A stretch of DNA of 64,000 bases. Origin: Xanthobacter sp. YC-JY1. GTDB taxonomy: Bacteria > Pseudomonadota > Alphaproteobacteria > Rhizobiales > Xanthobacteraceae. The notes under the pieces are model-generated. The model saw nothing but the letters and a program-made list of their open reading frames with translations, had not been told where the DNA came from and did no database searches. Position 1 is the first letter of the stretch; every line of letters starts with the position of its first letter. A program made the position numbers and the translations under genes. Where the stretch lies: the NCBI RefSeq assembly GCF_021730305.1, contig NZ_CP032674.1:3829001-3893000 (forward strand). The letters run 5' to 3'. This document shows, one piece after another, positions 8,513-17,912 of the stretch.

Positions 8513-9987
8513 GCCCGCGGCTCTCGCTTTCGACCCTCGCCGACCTGCCCGCCGCCGTCGCCCGCCCGGCCTATGACATCGCGGCGGCCGAGGTGGGGGT
8601 GGTGCACCTGGGCGTCGGCGCCTTCCACCGCGCCCATCAGGCGGCCTATCTCGATGCCATCCTCGGGCGCGGGCACACGGGCTGGGCGATCTGCGGCGCC
8701 AGCCTGCGCTCGCCCGACACCTCCGACGCGCTCGATCCGCAGGATGGGCTCTACACCCTCGCCGAACGCTCCGGCGCGGGGGACGCTCTGCGCGTCATCG
8801 GATCCCTGCGTCGGTTGCTGGTGGCGCCGCGCGATCCTGAGGCACTGTTGGCGGCCATGTGCGATCCGCGCGTGCGCATCGTCACCCTCACCGTCACCGA
8901 GAAGGGCTATTGTCACGATCCCGCCTCGGGCTCGCTCGATGAGGCGCACCCGGACATCCGCGCCGATCTCGCCAGCCCGCAGCGCCCGGTGAGCGCGCCC
9001 GGCTATTTGGTGGAGGCGCTCGCCCGCCGCCGCGCCACCGGCATCGCCCCCTTCACCGTGCTCACCTGCGACAATCTCCCGGCCAACGGGAAGACCGTGG
9101 CGCGGGTGACCGCCCGCCTCGCGGCCCTGCGCGATGATGATCTCGGCCGCTTCGTTGCCGGCGAGGTCGCCTTTCCCTCCACCATGGTGGACCGCATCGT
9201 GCCCGCCACAACCGACGACGACCGCGCGCTCGTCGCCGCCGGGCTCGGGGTTCAGGACTCATGGCCGGTGATGGCCGAGCCGTTCACCCAATGGGTGGTG
9301 GAAGACCTTTTCCCCCTCGGCCGGCCGCCGCTGGAGGAGGTGGGCGTGGAGCTGGTGTCGGACGTGGAGCCGTTCGAGCACATGAAGCTGCGCCTGCTCA
9401 ACGGCGCGCACTCCACCCTCGCCTATCTCGGCTATCTCGCGGGCCATGCCACCATCGCCGACACCATGGCGGTGCCGGCTTTCGCACGGCTCGTCGCGCG
9501 TCTCCAGGACGAAGAGGTGACGCCGACCCTGCATCTGCCCGCGGGCGTGGATGTTGCCGCCTACAAACGGGCGCTGCGCGAGCGATTCGCCAATCCGGCG
9601 CTCAGGCATCGCACATGGCAGATCGCCATGGATGGCTCGCAGAAGCTGCCCCAGCGCCTCGTCGCCACCGCCCGCGACCGGCTGGCCGCCGGGGCGCCCA
9701 TTCCGCTCCTCGCCCTCGGCGTCGCCGGATGGATGCGCTACGTGACCGGGCGGGATGAGCAGGGCAATGCCATCGACGTGCGCGATCCCCTCGCCGCCCG
9801 CCTGAAGGCGCTGGCAGACGAGGCCGGCCCCGATGCCACCCGCCTCGCCCCGGCGCTTCTCTCCGTGCGGGAGGTGTTCGCCGACCTCGGCGCCGACCCG
9901 CGCTTCGCCGGCCCGGTGCGCGACGCCCTCGCCCGCCTCATGGCGCGCGGGGCTGCGGCGACGGTGGAGGAGATGGCGGGCGGGTGA
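8509..9987 (+). CDS. uxuB: D-mannonate oxidoreductase / fructuronate reductase
   Basis: A 492-residue member of the mannitol dehydrogenase family (long-chain polyol dehydrogenases). It reduces D-fructuronate to D-mannonate with NADH. UxuB-like stretches are VVHLGVGAFHRAHQAAYLD at the nucleotide-binding N-terminus, IVTLTVTEKGYCHD, MVDRIVPATTDDD, the catalytic-region MKLRLLNGAHSTLAYLGYL with the conserved Lys, and HRTWQIAMDGSQKLPQR. The TTG start at 8509 overlaps the uxaC stop (TTGA) and gives the normal length. UxuB needs UxuA (mannonate dehydratase) next, which is absent here; see the findings. Confidence 0.92.
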   Translation: MSPRLSLSTLADLPAAVARPAYDIAAAEVGVVHLGVGAFHRAHQAAYLDAILGRGHTGWAICGASLRSPDTSDALDPQDGLYTLAERSGAGDALRVIGSLRRLLVAPRDPEALLAAMCDPRVRIVTLTVTEKGYCHDPASGSLDEAHPDIRADLASPQRPVSAPGYLVEALARRRATGIAPFTVLTCDNLPANGKTVARVTARLAALRDDDLGRFVAGEVAFPSTMVDRIVPATTDDDRALVAAGLGVQDSWPVMAEPFTQWVVEDLFPLGRPPLEEVGVELVSDVEPFEHMKLRLLNGAHSTLAYLGYLAGHATIADTMAVPAFARLVARLQDEEVTPTLHLPAGVDVAAYKRALRERFANPALRHRTWQIAMDGSQKLPQRLVATARDRLAAGAPIPLLALGVAGWMRYVTGRDEQGNAIDVRDPLAARLKALADEAGPDATRLAPALLSVREVFADLGADPRFAGPVRDALARLMARGAAATVEEMAGG

Positions 9988-10071
9988 GTCCAAGTCCGCG
10001 CGGCACCTGAGCGAGCCCTCTCGGCGCCAGTCAGAGACCGGGGCCGATGGCATACAGGCCGCCCGCGCCGC

Positions 10072-10575
10072 TCAGTGCTTGTTGTTGGAGAGACTGTCCG
10101 ACCAGGCCAGCACGAGGCTCGAGCCCACGAACACCACGTGGATGATGACCAGCCACATGAGCGTGTTCTCGCTCATGGTCCCCTTGTCGAGGTTCATGAA
10201 CGCCTTGAGCAGCTGGATGGCCGAGATGGCGACGATGGAGGCCAGCAGCTTCTGCTTGAGGCCGGTGAAGTCCACCCGCGTCATCCAGTCCGGCCAGTCG
10301 GGATGGCCGTTCGGATCGATCTTGGAGACGAAGTTCTCGTAGCCGGAGAAGATGACGATCACCACGAGGTTGCAGGTGAGCGTCAGGTCCACGAGGGCCA
10401 GGATGCCGAGGATGATGTCGCTCTCGGTGGCCGCGACCGCGTGCAGCACGAAGTGCAGCAGCTCGTGGCCGAACTTGAACAGCAGCACCAGCATGCCCAC
10501 GACGAGGCCGACATAGAAGGGCGCGAGAATCCAGCGGCTGCGGAACAAAATCCCTTCGATCACCCGCTCGATCAT
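10072..10575 (-). CDS. UPF0114 / YqhA-family membrane protein
   Basis: A 167-residue inner-membrane protein of the TIGR00645/UPF0114 (YqhA) family. It starts with IEGILFRSRWILAPFYVGLV and has three or four membrane segments and the signature LTCNLVVIVIFSGYENFVSKID, then a short charged loop PNGHPDWPDW. The function is unknown. The ATG at 10575 is chosen because the family begins close to the first hydrophobic segment and GGGGAGAAGGGG lies just upstream. It converges on uxuB and is a single-gene unit. Confidence 0.88.
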   Translation of the reverse strand: MIERVIEGILFRSRWILAPFYVGLVVGMLVLLFKFGHELLHFVLHAVAATESDIILGILALVDLTLTCNLVVIVIFSGYENFVSKIDPNGHPDWPDWMTRVDFTGLKQKLLASIVAISAIQLLKAFMNLDKGTMSENTLMWLVIIHVVFVGSSLVLAWSDSLSNNKH

Positions 10576-10615
10576 CCCCTTCTCCCCGCTTCCTCCGGCG
10601 CATGATGCACCGCAA

Positions 10616-10644
10616 CGAGCCGCGGCAAGGGTTGCCACGGCTCG
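10616..10644 (-). terminator. Hairpin downstream of the ABC importer operon
   Basis: Two 13-base arms (CGAGCCGCGGCAA and TTGCCACGGCTCG, one mismatch) separated by GGG form a strong stem between the end of the ABC permease gene and yqhA. There is no clear T-run on either strand, so it is either a weak terminator for the minus-strand ABC operon or an RNA-stabilising stem. Confidence 0.4.
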
Positions 10645-10709
10645 CGCACGAGGGCAAGCGGACATATTGGCGTTTGGGCGCGGCGTCCCCCGCGCCCGAG
10701 GGGCGTGCC

Positions 10710-11600
10710 CTACTCCTTCACCGCTCCGGTCATGGACGACACGTAGTAGTCCACGAAGAAGGAATAGAGGATCACCACCGGCAGCGAGCCGATGAGGGCG
10801 CCGGCCATCAGCGATCCCCATTCATACACGTCCGAGCGCACCAGCTCGGTGAGCACGCCCACCGGCACGGTCTTGTTCTCCGACGACTGGATGAAGGTGA
10901 GGGCGTAGATGAACTCGTTCCACGACAGGGTGAAGGAGAAGATGCCGGCCGAGATCAGCCCCGGCACCGAGAGCGGCAGCAGCACCTTGATGAGGATCTG
11001 CCAGCGCGAGGCGCCGTCCACCAGCGCGCATTCCTCCAGCTCGAAGGGGATGGAGCGGAAATAGCCCATCAGCAGCCAGGTGGAGAAGGGCACGAGGAAG
11101 GTGGGATAGGTGAGGATCAGCGCCAGCTTGGTGTCGTAGATGCCGAGGCCGAACACCATGATGGCGAGCGGGATGAACAGGATCGACGGCGGCACCAGAT
11201 AAGCGAGGAAAATGCCGAGGCCGACCCAGCGCGAGCCATTGAAGCGCAGGCGCTCGATGGCGTAGGCCGCGAACACGCTGGTCACCAGCGAGATGACGGT
11301 GGCCGCCACCGAGATGTAGACCGTGTTCCACAGCCAGTGCGGATAGGAGGTCTCGAACAGCAGGTACTTGATGTGGTCCAGCGTCGGCTGCACCACCCAG
11401 AGCGGCGAGTAGTTGTTGTAGTCCGTGAGCTGAAAGTTCGGCTTAACGGCGGTGATCGCCATCCAGTAGAACGGGAACAGCAGCACGAAGACGAAGACGA
11501 GGAGCGGCAGGAAGACGGTGACGACACGCCGGGGCAGGCTGTCGAGATAGCTCATGCCCGTGGAATTGTCGGTCATCGGTGTGGGTTGGGGCTGGGCCAT
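10710..11600 (-). CDS. ABC sugar transporter permease, MalG type (CUT1)
   Basis: A 296-residue inner-membrane permease with six predicted segments. It carries the cytoplasmic EAA loop that docks on the ATPase (ECALVDGASRWQILIKVLLPLSVPGL), followed by FSFTLSWNEFIYALTF, typical of MalG-like subunits of carbohydrate importers. It is the last gene of an operon reading ATPase, binding protein, MalF-type permease, MalG-type permease, 49 bases behind its partner. The substrate cannot be read from the sequence; a sugar, polyol or glycerol-phosphate-like compound is usual for this family. Confidence 0.9.
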   Translation of the reverse strand: MAQPQPTPMTDNSTGMSYLDSLPRRVVTVFLPLLVFVFVLLFPFYWMAITAVKPNFQLTDYNNYSPLWVVQPTLDHIKYLLFETSYPHWLWNTVYISVAATVISLVTSVFAAYAIERLRFNGSRWVGLGIFLAYLVPPSILFIPLAIMVFGLGIYDTKLALILTYPTFLVPFSTWLLMGYFRSIPFELEECALVDGASRWQILIKVLLPLSVPGLISAGIFSFTLSWNEFIYALTFIQSSENKTVPVGVLTELVRSDVYEWGSLMAGALIGSLPVVILYSFFVDYYVSSMTGAVKE

Positions 11601-11649
11601 GGTGGTCCTCGCAGAATTGGGGGGCGGCGCGCGGGCTTGAAGGGCGGGC

Positions 11650-12591
11650 TCAGTCGGCCCCGCCCTGCTGCCACTTGCGGCGCTGCAGGCCGAAATAGCT
11701 GAACAGGATCGCCGCCAGCAGGAAGGGGATCATGGCCACCGCGATGGCCGCGCCCTCGCCCAGCGAGCCGCCGGGAATGGCGCGCTGGAAGGAGAGCGTC
11801 GCCATGAGATGAGTGGAGTTCAGCGGGCCGCCGCGGGTCAGCACGTAGATCAGCTGGAAGTCGGTGAAGGTGAACAGCACCGAGAAGGTCATCACCACCG
11901 CGATGATCGGCGAGAGCATGGGCAGCGTGATGTAGCGGAAGCGCTGCCAGTTGGTGGCGCCGTCCAGCGTCGCCGCCTCGTGCAGGGAGGGCGAGATGGT
12001 CTGCAGGCCCGCCAGCAGCGAGATGGCGACGAAGGGAATGCCGCGCCAGACATTGGCCGCGATGACCGAGGCGCGGGCATTGGTGACGTCGCCGAGGAAG
12101 TTGATGGGCGCGGAGATGAGCCCCATCTTGATCAGCGCCCAGGAGATGATCGAATACTGGCTGTCGAAGATCCACCAGAAGGCGATGGCCGAGAGCACGG
12201 TGGGCACCACCCACGGCAGCAGCACCACGGCGCGGAAAAAGGCCTTGAACGGCAGGTTCTCGTTGAGCAGCAGCGCCAGCCACAGGCCGAGGCCGAACTT
12301 CAGGATCGAAGCGGCGATGGTGTAGAGGAGCGTGTTGAACACCACCAGCCAGAACAGGCTGTCCCCCCAGAGCGACTGGTAGTTCTCAAGGCCGATGAAC
12401 ACGCCCTCGCGGCCGATGCGGGTGTCGGTGAAGCCGAGCCAGACGCCGAGGCCGAGGGGATAGGTGAGGAAGAACAGCAGGAAGACGGCTGCCGGCACCA
12501 TGAAGGCGATGCCGAGCACATGCCGGCCCTGCCCGATGCCGGCCCAGAAGGACCGCTTGTGGGTCGGCTCAGCCGCTGCGACGTTAGCCAT
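11650..12591 (-). CDS. ABC sugar transporter permease, MalF type (CUT1)
   Basis: A 313-residue permease with a first membrane segment around residues 25-50 and the EAA docking loop EAATLDGATNWQRFRYITLPML. The periplasmic segment FVGLENYQSLWGDSLFWLVVFNTLLYT-like is typical of MalF/UgpA-type subunits, here given only in part. It pairs with the MalG-type subunit downstream. A palindromic repeat block separates it from the upstream binding-protein gene. Confidence 0.9.
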   Translation of the reverse strand: MANVAAAEPTHKRSFWAGIGQGRHVLGIAFMVPAAVFLLFFLTYPLGLGVWLGFTDTRIGREGVFIGLENYQSLWGDSLFWLVVFNTLLYTIAASILKFGLGLWLALLLNENLPFKAFFRAVVLLPWVVPTVLSAIAFWWIFDSQYSIISWALIKMGLISAPINFLGDVTNARASVIAANVWRGIPFVAISLLAGLQTISPSLHEAATLDGATNWQRFRYITLPMLSPIIAVVMTFSVLFTFTDFQLIYVLTRGGPLNSTHLMATLSFQRAIPGGSLGEGAAIAVAMIPFLLAAILFSYFGLQRRKWQQGGAD

Positions 12592-12628
12592 GGATGGGTC
12601 TCCGGAAGCTTTTCTTTCTGACTCGAAG

Positions 12629-12749
12629 CCCCTCTCCCCTTGCGGGAGAGGGTGGATCGCGGCGCCGCCGCGAGACGGGTGAGGGGTTGCGCCCCCACCC
12701 GCACCGGCCCCCTCACCCCCAGCCCCTCTCCCGCGAGGGTAGAGGGGAG
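12629..12749. repeat. Intergenic palindromic repeat, family A, copy 1
   Basis: Begins with the hairpin CCCCTCTCCCCTTGCGGGAG (continuing AGGG), passes through GGTGGATCGCGGC and GGGTGAGGGG, and ends with CCCCTCTCCCGCGAGGGTAG (continuing AGGGG). The ends are inverted copies of one another. The same design recurs at 50598-50738 and, with a longer middle, at 54290-54539. All copies lie between genes of transporter operons. Confidence 0.8.
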
Positions 12750-12773
12750 GAGGATGAAGGCATCAGTCCCGCC

Positions 12774-14087
12774 TCAGCGGTAGATGCGCTCGGCGCGCTG
12801 CTGGGCGCGCTTGGCGGCTTCTTCCGGCGTGCGCTGGCCGGTGGCGGCTTCCGCCACCATGTCCACCACGATCCAGTCGGCCATGGCCGCGGCCGACTTC
12901 GGCCCGAGCGGACCGGCATAGCCGTTCGGCTGCAGCGTCTCGGAGGCGAGCGCGTAAGCGGCGTGGATGGGCTTGGAGGTCCACACCGGGTTGTTGGCGA
13001 AGCTCTTCAGCGTCTGGCAGCAATAGGCGCTCGCGCCGGTGAGCCAGGCATTGTACTGGTCGGCCTGGAACATGAAGGCCAGATAGGCCTGCGCCGCCTT
13101 GGGGAACTTCGAATACTTGAAGATACAGGCGGTGGTGGTCTGGTGCAGCTCCACCTTCTTGCCGATCGGGCCGACAGGGAAGTTGGTGGACTTCATGTCC
13201 GCCGCCATCTCGGCGAGCTTGGGGTCGTTGGCCGCCGCGTAATAGACCGACACGCCGTTCGCCGTCACCGACAGGTCACCGGCGATGAAGGCGCGGTTGT
13301 TGTTGACGTCGAGCCAGCTCTCGGTGCCCGGAATGAAGGTCTTGTAGAGCTCGGCCACATATTTCAGGCCGGCGACGGTCTCCGGCGAGTTGATGACGAC
13401 CTTGCCGCCCTCGTCCACCATCTTGCCGCCGTGGCTCCACAGCACCCAGTGGCAGAAATTGTTGCCGTCGCCCACGCCGTGGCCGAGGGTAAAGCCCATC
13501 GGGTGGTTGTTGGCCTTGAGCGCCTTGCCGAGTTCGAGAAGGCCCTTGGTATCCTTCGGGAATTCGGAGAAGCCGGCCTGCTTCACCCAGCTGTCGCGAT
13601 AGACCACCGCATTGCCGATGGTGGCGAGCGGCAGGCCGACGAAGCGGCCGTTGACCGTCGCATAGGCCTGGGAGGCCGGGTAATAGCCGCCATACTGGCC
13701 GGCGAGGCTGGTGGCGAGCTCGGTCACGTCGAGCAGCTTGTCGGGATACTGCTGGGCGTCGTCGAACCACACCCACACGATGTCCGGGCCCGAGCCCACA
13801 TTGGCGGCGACGGCGGCCTTGGGACGGATGTCCTCCCAGCTCTCCTTGTCGATGCGCACATCGATGCCGGTAGCTTCGGTGAACTTCTTGGTGTTGGCGA
13901 TCCAGGCGTCTTCCTCGCCCTTCACGAACGGCGACCAGCGCAGCAGGCGCAGGGAGGCGCCGGCCTCCGGCTGGAACTTGGCGACGGCCTGGGCGATGGC
14001 CTCCTTGGTGGAGAGCATGGGCAGGGCCATGGCGCCGGCCGCAAGGCCCGCGCCGCCCATGAGAAGGTCACGTCTGGAAATGGTCAT
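12774..14087 (-). CDS. ABC transporter substrate-binding protein (CUT1, UgpB/MalE-like)
   Basis: A 437-residue extracytoplasmic sugar-binding protein. The N-terminus MTISRRDLLMGGAGLAAGAM has the twin-arginine (SRRDLL) pattern, so export by Tat is likely, with cleavage near residue 33. The mature part shows family features: LLRWSPFVKGEEDAWIANT, VGSGPDIVWVWFDDAQQYPD, GRFVGLPLATIGNAVVYRDS and FIAGDLSVTANG. It sits between the ATPase gene and the two permease genes, completing an importer. The cargo is unknown; the closest family descriptions are sugar or polyol binding. Confidence 0.88.
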   Translation of the reverse strand: MTISRRDLLMGGAGLAAGAMALPMLSTKEAIAQAVAKFQPEAGASLRLLRWSPFVKGEEDAWIANTKKFTEATGIDVRIDKESWEDIRPKAAVAANVGSGPDIVWVWFDDAQQYPDKLLDVTELATSLAGQYGGYYPASQAYATVNGRFVGLPLATIGNAVVYRDSWVKQAGFSEFPKDTKGLLELGKALKANNHPMGFTLGHGVGDGNNFCHWVLWSHGGKMVDEGGKVVINSPETVAGLKYVAELYKTFIPGTESWLDVNNNRAFIAGDLSVTANGVSVYYAAANDPKLAEMAADMKSTNFPVGPIGKKVELHQTTTACIFKYSKFPKAAQAYLAFMFQADQYNAWLTGASAYCCQTLKSFANNPVWTSKPIHAAYALASETLQPNGYAGPLGPKSAAAMADWIVVDMVAEAATGQRTPEEAAKRAQQRAERIYR

Positions 14088-14167
14088 TGGTCTTCCTCCC
14101 GTGAAGCGTTTCCTCGAGGACGGGCCGTTTCGGACGACAGTCTCGAACGGTCTTCTTTCCCCCTGAT

Positions 14168-14188
14168 CGTGCCGGGGGCCCCGGCACG
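14168..14188 (-). other. Perfect hairpin between the ATPase and binding-protein genes
   Basis: A 21-base palindrome with 10-base arms (CGTGCCGGGG and CCCCGGCACG, one central G) lies 13 bases past the ATPase stop, in the 114-base gap before the binding-protein gene. No T-run follows. It could terminate some transcripts or protect a processed end, giving unequal expression of ATPase and binding protein. This is inferred from position only. Confidence 0.5.
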
Positions 14189-14201
14189 GTAACGGACCTT
14201 G

Positions 14202-15275
<1,074 letters not shown>

Positions 15276-15633
15276 GCAGCGTCCTCTCCCCTCGCCGTTT
15301 CCTCGTACCGCGCGGGGGCCCTTGAGGACCTTGCCCGATGCAGCCGTTTCGATTCTTGGGCCGGAACAGACCTCCGGCCGGGCATCCCTTCCGGAACGCG
15401 GCGCGATCATGGTGCGAGGCGAGAACGGGATCAAGTGGAAATTTAAAACGATTGAAGCTCCATTGGACGAAGGTCTGAGATCGGTCTAGACATACCCCTC
15501 CCGCGGATGAGGCAGCCGTTTCCGGTCGCGCTCCGCGGGCATCGGCGCGGGGTTCGCGGGGCACCGCTCCCGCCTGCCCGCCGGTGACCCATCCGTTTCT
15601 TCCCCTGCCCAGCCGCCCTAGCGGAGACCTGCC
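15276..15633. other. Divergent intergenic region (ABC operon / 2-hydroxyacid dehydrogenase)
   Basis: No gene is seen in these 358 bases. The notable parts are an AT-rich stretch at about 15435-15452 (GGAAATTTAAAACGATTG) in otherwise GC-rich DNA and an 8-base palindrome GTCTAGAC at 15484-15491 preceded by the similar GGTCTGAGAT. These probably mark the ABC operon promoter and its operator; no canonical -35/-10 pair could be fixed. Confidence 0.4.
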
Positions 15634-16590
15634 ATGACCGATGCCGCCCGCCCGGCCCTGCTCCTAACCGGCCCCGTGATGGAGGAGGTCGTCGAGCGCC
15701 AGCTTTCCGGCCGCTTCACCCTCGTGCCCCTGGACGCCCTCGACGAGAGCAATGCCGGCGCGGTCGAGGCCATCGCCACCCGCGGCAAGACGAAGGTGGA
15801 CGACGCCCTCATGGCGCGCCTGCCGAATCTCAAGATCGTCAGCAATTTCGGCGTCGGCTACGACACGGTGGACGCGGCAGCGGCGGCAAAGCGCGGCGTC
15901 ATCGTCACCAACACGCCGGACGTGCTGAACGAGGAAGTCGCCGACCTCACCCTCGGCCTGCTGCTCGCCACCGTCCGGCAGCTCCCCCAAGGCGACCGCT
16001 TCGTGCGCTCGGGACAATGGACCAAGGGCGCCTATCCCCTCGGCCCCACCCTGCGCGACCGCACCGTCGGCATCCTCGGCATGGGCCGCATCGGCAAGGC
16101 CATCGCCAGGCGGCTGGAGGCCTTCGCCGTGCCCGTCGTCTATCACAGCCGGCGTCCGCAGGCTGACGTGGCCTATCGCCATTATCCTGACCTCGTGGAG
16201 ATGGCGCGGGCGGTGGACATCCTTGTCGCCATCATCCCCGGCGGACCGGCGACCAAGCACATCGTCAACAAGGACGTGTTGGAGGCGCTGGGCGCCAACG
16301 GCATCTTCATCAACGTGGCGCGCGGCACCGTGGTGGACGAGGCGGCGCTGCTCGCGGCGCTGCAGTCGCGCACCATCCTCGCCGCCGGCCTCGACGTGTT
16401 CGAGGACGAACCCAACGTGCCCGAGGCGTTCTTCGCCCTCGAAAACACGGTGCTGCTGCCGCATGTGGGCTCCTCCACCCACCACACCCGCACGGCCATG
16501 GGCCAGTTGGTGGTGGACAACATCCTCGCCTTCTTCGACGGCAAGGGACCGCTGACCCCCGTCGCCGAGACGCCCTGGCCGCGCGGCTGA
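15634..16590 (+). CDS. D-isomer-specific 2-hydroxyacid dehydrogenase (glyoxylate/hydroxypyruvate reductase type)
   Basis: A 318-residue NAD(P)H-dependent dehydrogenase with the Rossmann motif GILGMGRIGKAIARR and the catalytic triad of the family: Arg in INVARGTVVDEAALL, Glu in DVFEDEPNVPEAFF and His in LLPHVGSSTHHTR. The short spacing and the VSNFGVGYDTVD segment place it with GhrB/GyaR-like enzymes that reduce glyoxylate to glycolate or hydroxypyruvate to glycerate. GGAGACCTGCC precedes the ATG. It lies about 20 kb from the oxalate genes, so a part in glyoxylate handling is plausible but not shown. Other 2-keto acids remain possible. Confidence 0.85.
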   Translation: MTDAARPALLLTGPVMEEVVERQLSGRFTLVPLDALDESNAGAVEAIATRGKTKVDDALMARLPNLKIVSNFGVGYDTVDAAAAAKRGVIVTNTPDVLNEEVADLTLGLLLATVRQLPQGDRFVRSGQWTKGAYPLGPTLRDRTVGILGMGRIGKAIARRLEAFAVPVVYHSRRPQADVAYRHYPDLVEMARAVDILVAIIPGGPATKHIVNKDVLEALGANGIFINVARGTVVDEAALLAALQSRTILAAGLDVFEDEPNVPEAFFALENTVLLPHVGSSTHHTRTAMGQLVVDNILAFFDGKGPLTPVAETPWPRG

Positions 16591-16727
16591 CCCGCGCCGC
16601 CCTTCGGCTGCGACACGCCGGCCATCGCGCCGGCGCGCGTGCCTGATGATCCCCCGCCCGCGCGGTGCTAGACTCGCAGCGCAACGTGGAGGGGGCGGTC
16701 GAGGCATCGGTCGTGGTGGAGGGCAGC

Positions 16728-17525
16728 ATGGCGGATCTGAACGACGTTCCGATGGACCGGATGCTCCGCGTGCCCTTGTGCCGGATGCTGGCCGCGCCCG
16801 TGCTCGCCGGCCTGTTCGCCATCACGCCCGCTTTCGCGCAGAAGGCCGATCCGGCGGCCAAGCCGGCGCCGGCGCCCGCCGCGGCACCGAAGCTCGATGC
16901 CACTGTGCGTGAGGCGGCGGCCCGCATCGCGGCGCCGCTGCGCCTGTCCAGCGCCGACGGTTCTCGCAGCTGCGCCTTCGCGCTGAAGCCCGATGCCTCC
17001 GGCCCCGGCCTCGCGGTGGAGTTCGACCGGCCCGCCTGCGCCGACATCGGCTTCTCCGCCCAGGTCATCGCCTGGCTGCCCGATCCCTCCGGCTCGATCC
17101 GCCTGCTCAATGCGCAGGGCCGCACCGTGGCCGAATTCACCGAGGGTGCAGGCGGCAGCTACGAGGCGCTGCGCGAAGGCGATGGCGTGTATTTCCTCGC
17201 CAACCCCGCCACGGCCGACGCCACCGAGCTGCGGCCGGAGGAGGTGGTGGGCGACTGGGATCTCGCCCGACAGGCCGGGGCGCCCGTGTGCCGGGTGACC
17301 TTCCTTGATTCGCCGGCCAAGGGCGGCGGGTTCCGCCTGAACATTGCCACCGGCTGCGACGCGGCCTTGCTGCGCTTCGGTCCCACCGCCTGGGACATCG
17401 AGGGCGGCAACATCATCGTCCGTGGCGAGGGTGGCGCCTCGGTCATCCGCTTCGCCCGGCAGGAGGACGGCGGCTGGGCCCGCACGCCGGAACGCGGGCG
17501 TCCGCTGCTGATGACGCGGCCCTGA
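16728..17525 (+). CDS. Exported AprI/Inh-type protease-inhibitor-domain protein
   Basis: A protein of about 265 residues with a signal peptide (MLRVPLCRMLAAPVLAGLF, cleaved near AFAQ) and an Ala/Pro linker. The C-terminal half (about residues 175-260) has the Inh/Omp19 pattern: GDWDLARQAGAPVCRVTFLD, then GGFRLNIATGCD, WDIEGGNIIV and the final VIRFARQEDGGW. The middle part (about 60-165) repeats the same outline: CAFALKPD, a Cys-containing FDRPACADIGF, then IRLLNAQGRTVAEF, so it looks like two Inh-like barrels in tandem, each with a cysteine pair. Such proteins inhibit metalloproteases in the periplasm. The ATG at 16728 has GGAGGG upstream. The target is unknown. Confidence 0.7.
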   Translation: MADLNDVPMDRMLRVPLCRMLAAPVLAGLFAITPAFAQKADPAAKPAPAPAAAPKLDATVREAAARIAAPLRLSSADGSRSCAFALKPDASGPGLAVEFDRPACADIGFSAQVIAWLPDPSGSIRLLNAQGRTVAEFTEGAGGSYEALREGDGVYFLANPATADATELRPEEVVGDWDLARQAGAPVCRVTFLDSPAKGGGFRLNIATGCDAALLRFGPTAWDIEGGNIIVRGEGGASVIRFARQEDGGWARTPERGRPLLMTRP

Positions 17526-17912
17526 CATTCATCCGGCCCCGCCAGCGGGGGGAAACGTTTGCCGGCAGTTCCCGCCAGCCGGCATGACCTGCCCGTTGGT
17601 CACTCCCGCGAGTCACACCCGTGAGTCCCCTGTGTGACAAACCGTGTGATCGGAAAGCGTCACCCGACCGGATCAGGGTACCCGCAGCATGGCCTTTTTG
17701 AGGCGCCCGATCCCTTTCACGGCACATCATTTTCCTGGCAGGAACGGGCCGCCGTACCGTTTCGGGACAGTGCGTTGCAACGATGCAACAGCAGAATCCA
17801 GCAATTCCAACACTTTGCCTAAAGCGAATGCATTCGCTGCCTCAAATTTCGCATTGGACTTGAAGCCGCGACCTGATTTTTATCATTCCAGATCGCTGCG
17901 GGGAAAACCGTT
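17526..17912 (+). promoter_or_regulatory. Porin upstream region with several inverted repeats
   Basis: There is no gene in these 387 bases. They contain three symmetrical elements upstream of the porin: GTCACAC/GTGTGAC arms at 17612-17618 and 17632-17638, GTTGCAAC overlapping GTTGCA/TGCAAC at 17774-17789, and a perfect 16-base palindrome AGCGAATGCATTCGCT at 17823-17838, about 75 bases before the ATG. This suggests control by more than one dimeric regulator, as is common for porins. The -10 region is probably the T-rich stretch near 17876-17885. Confidence 0.55.
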
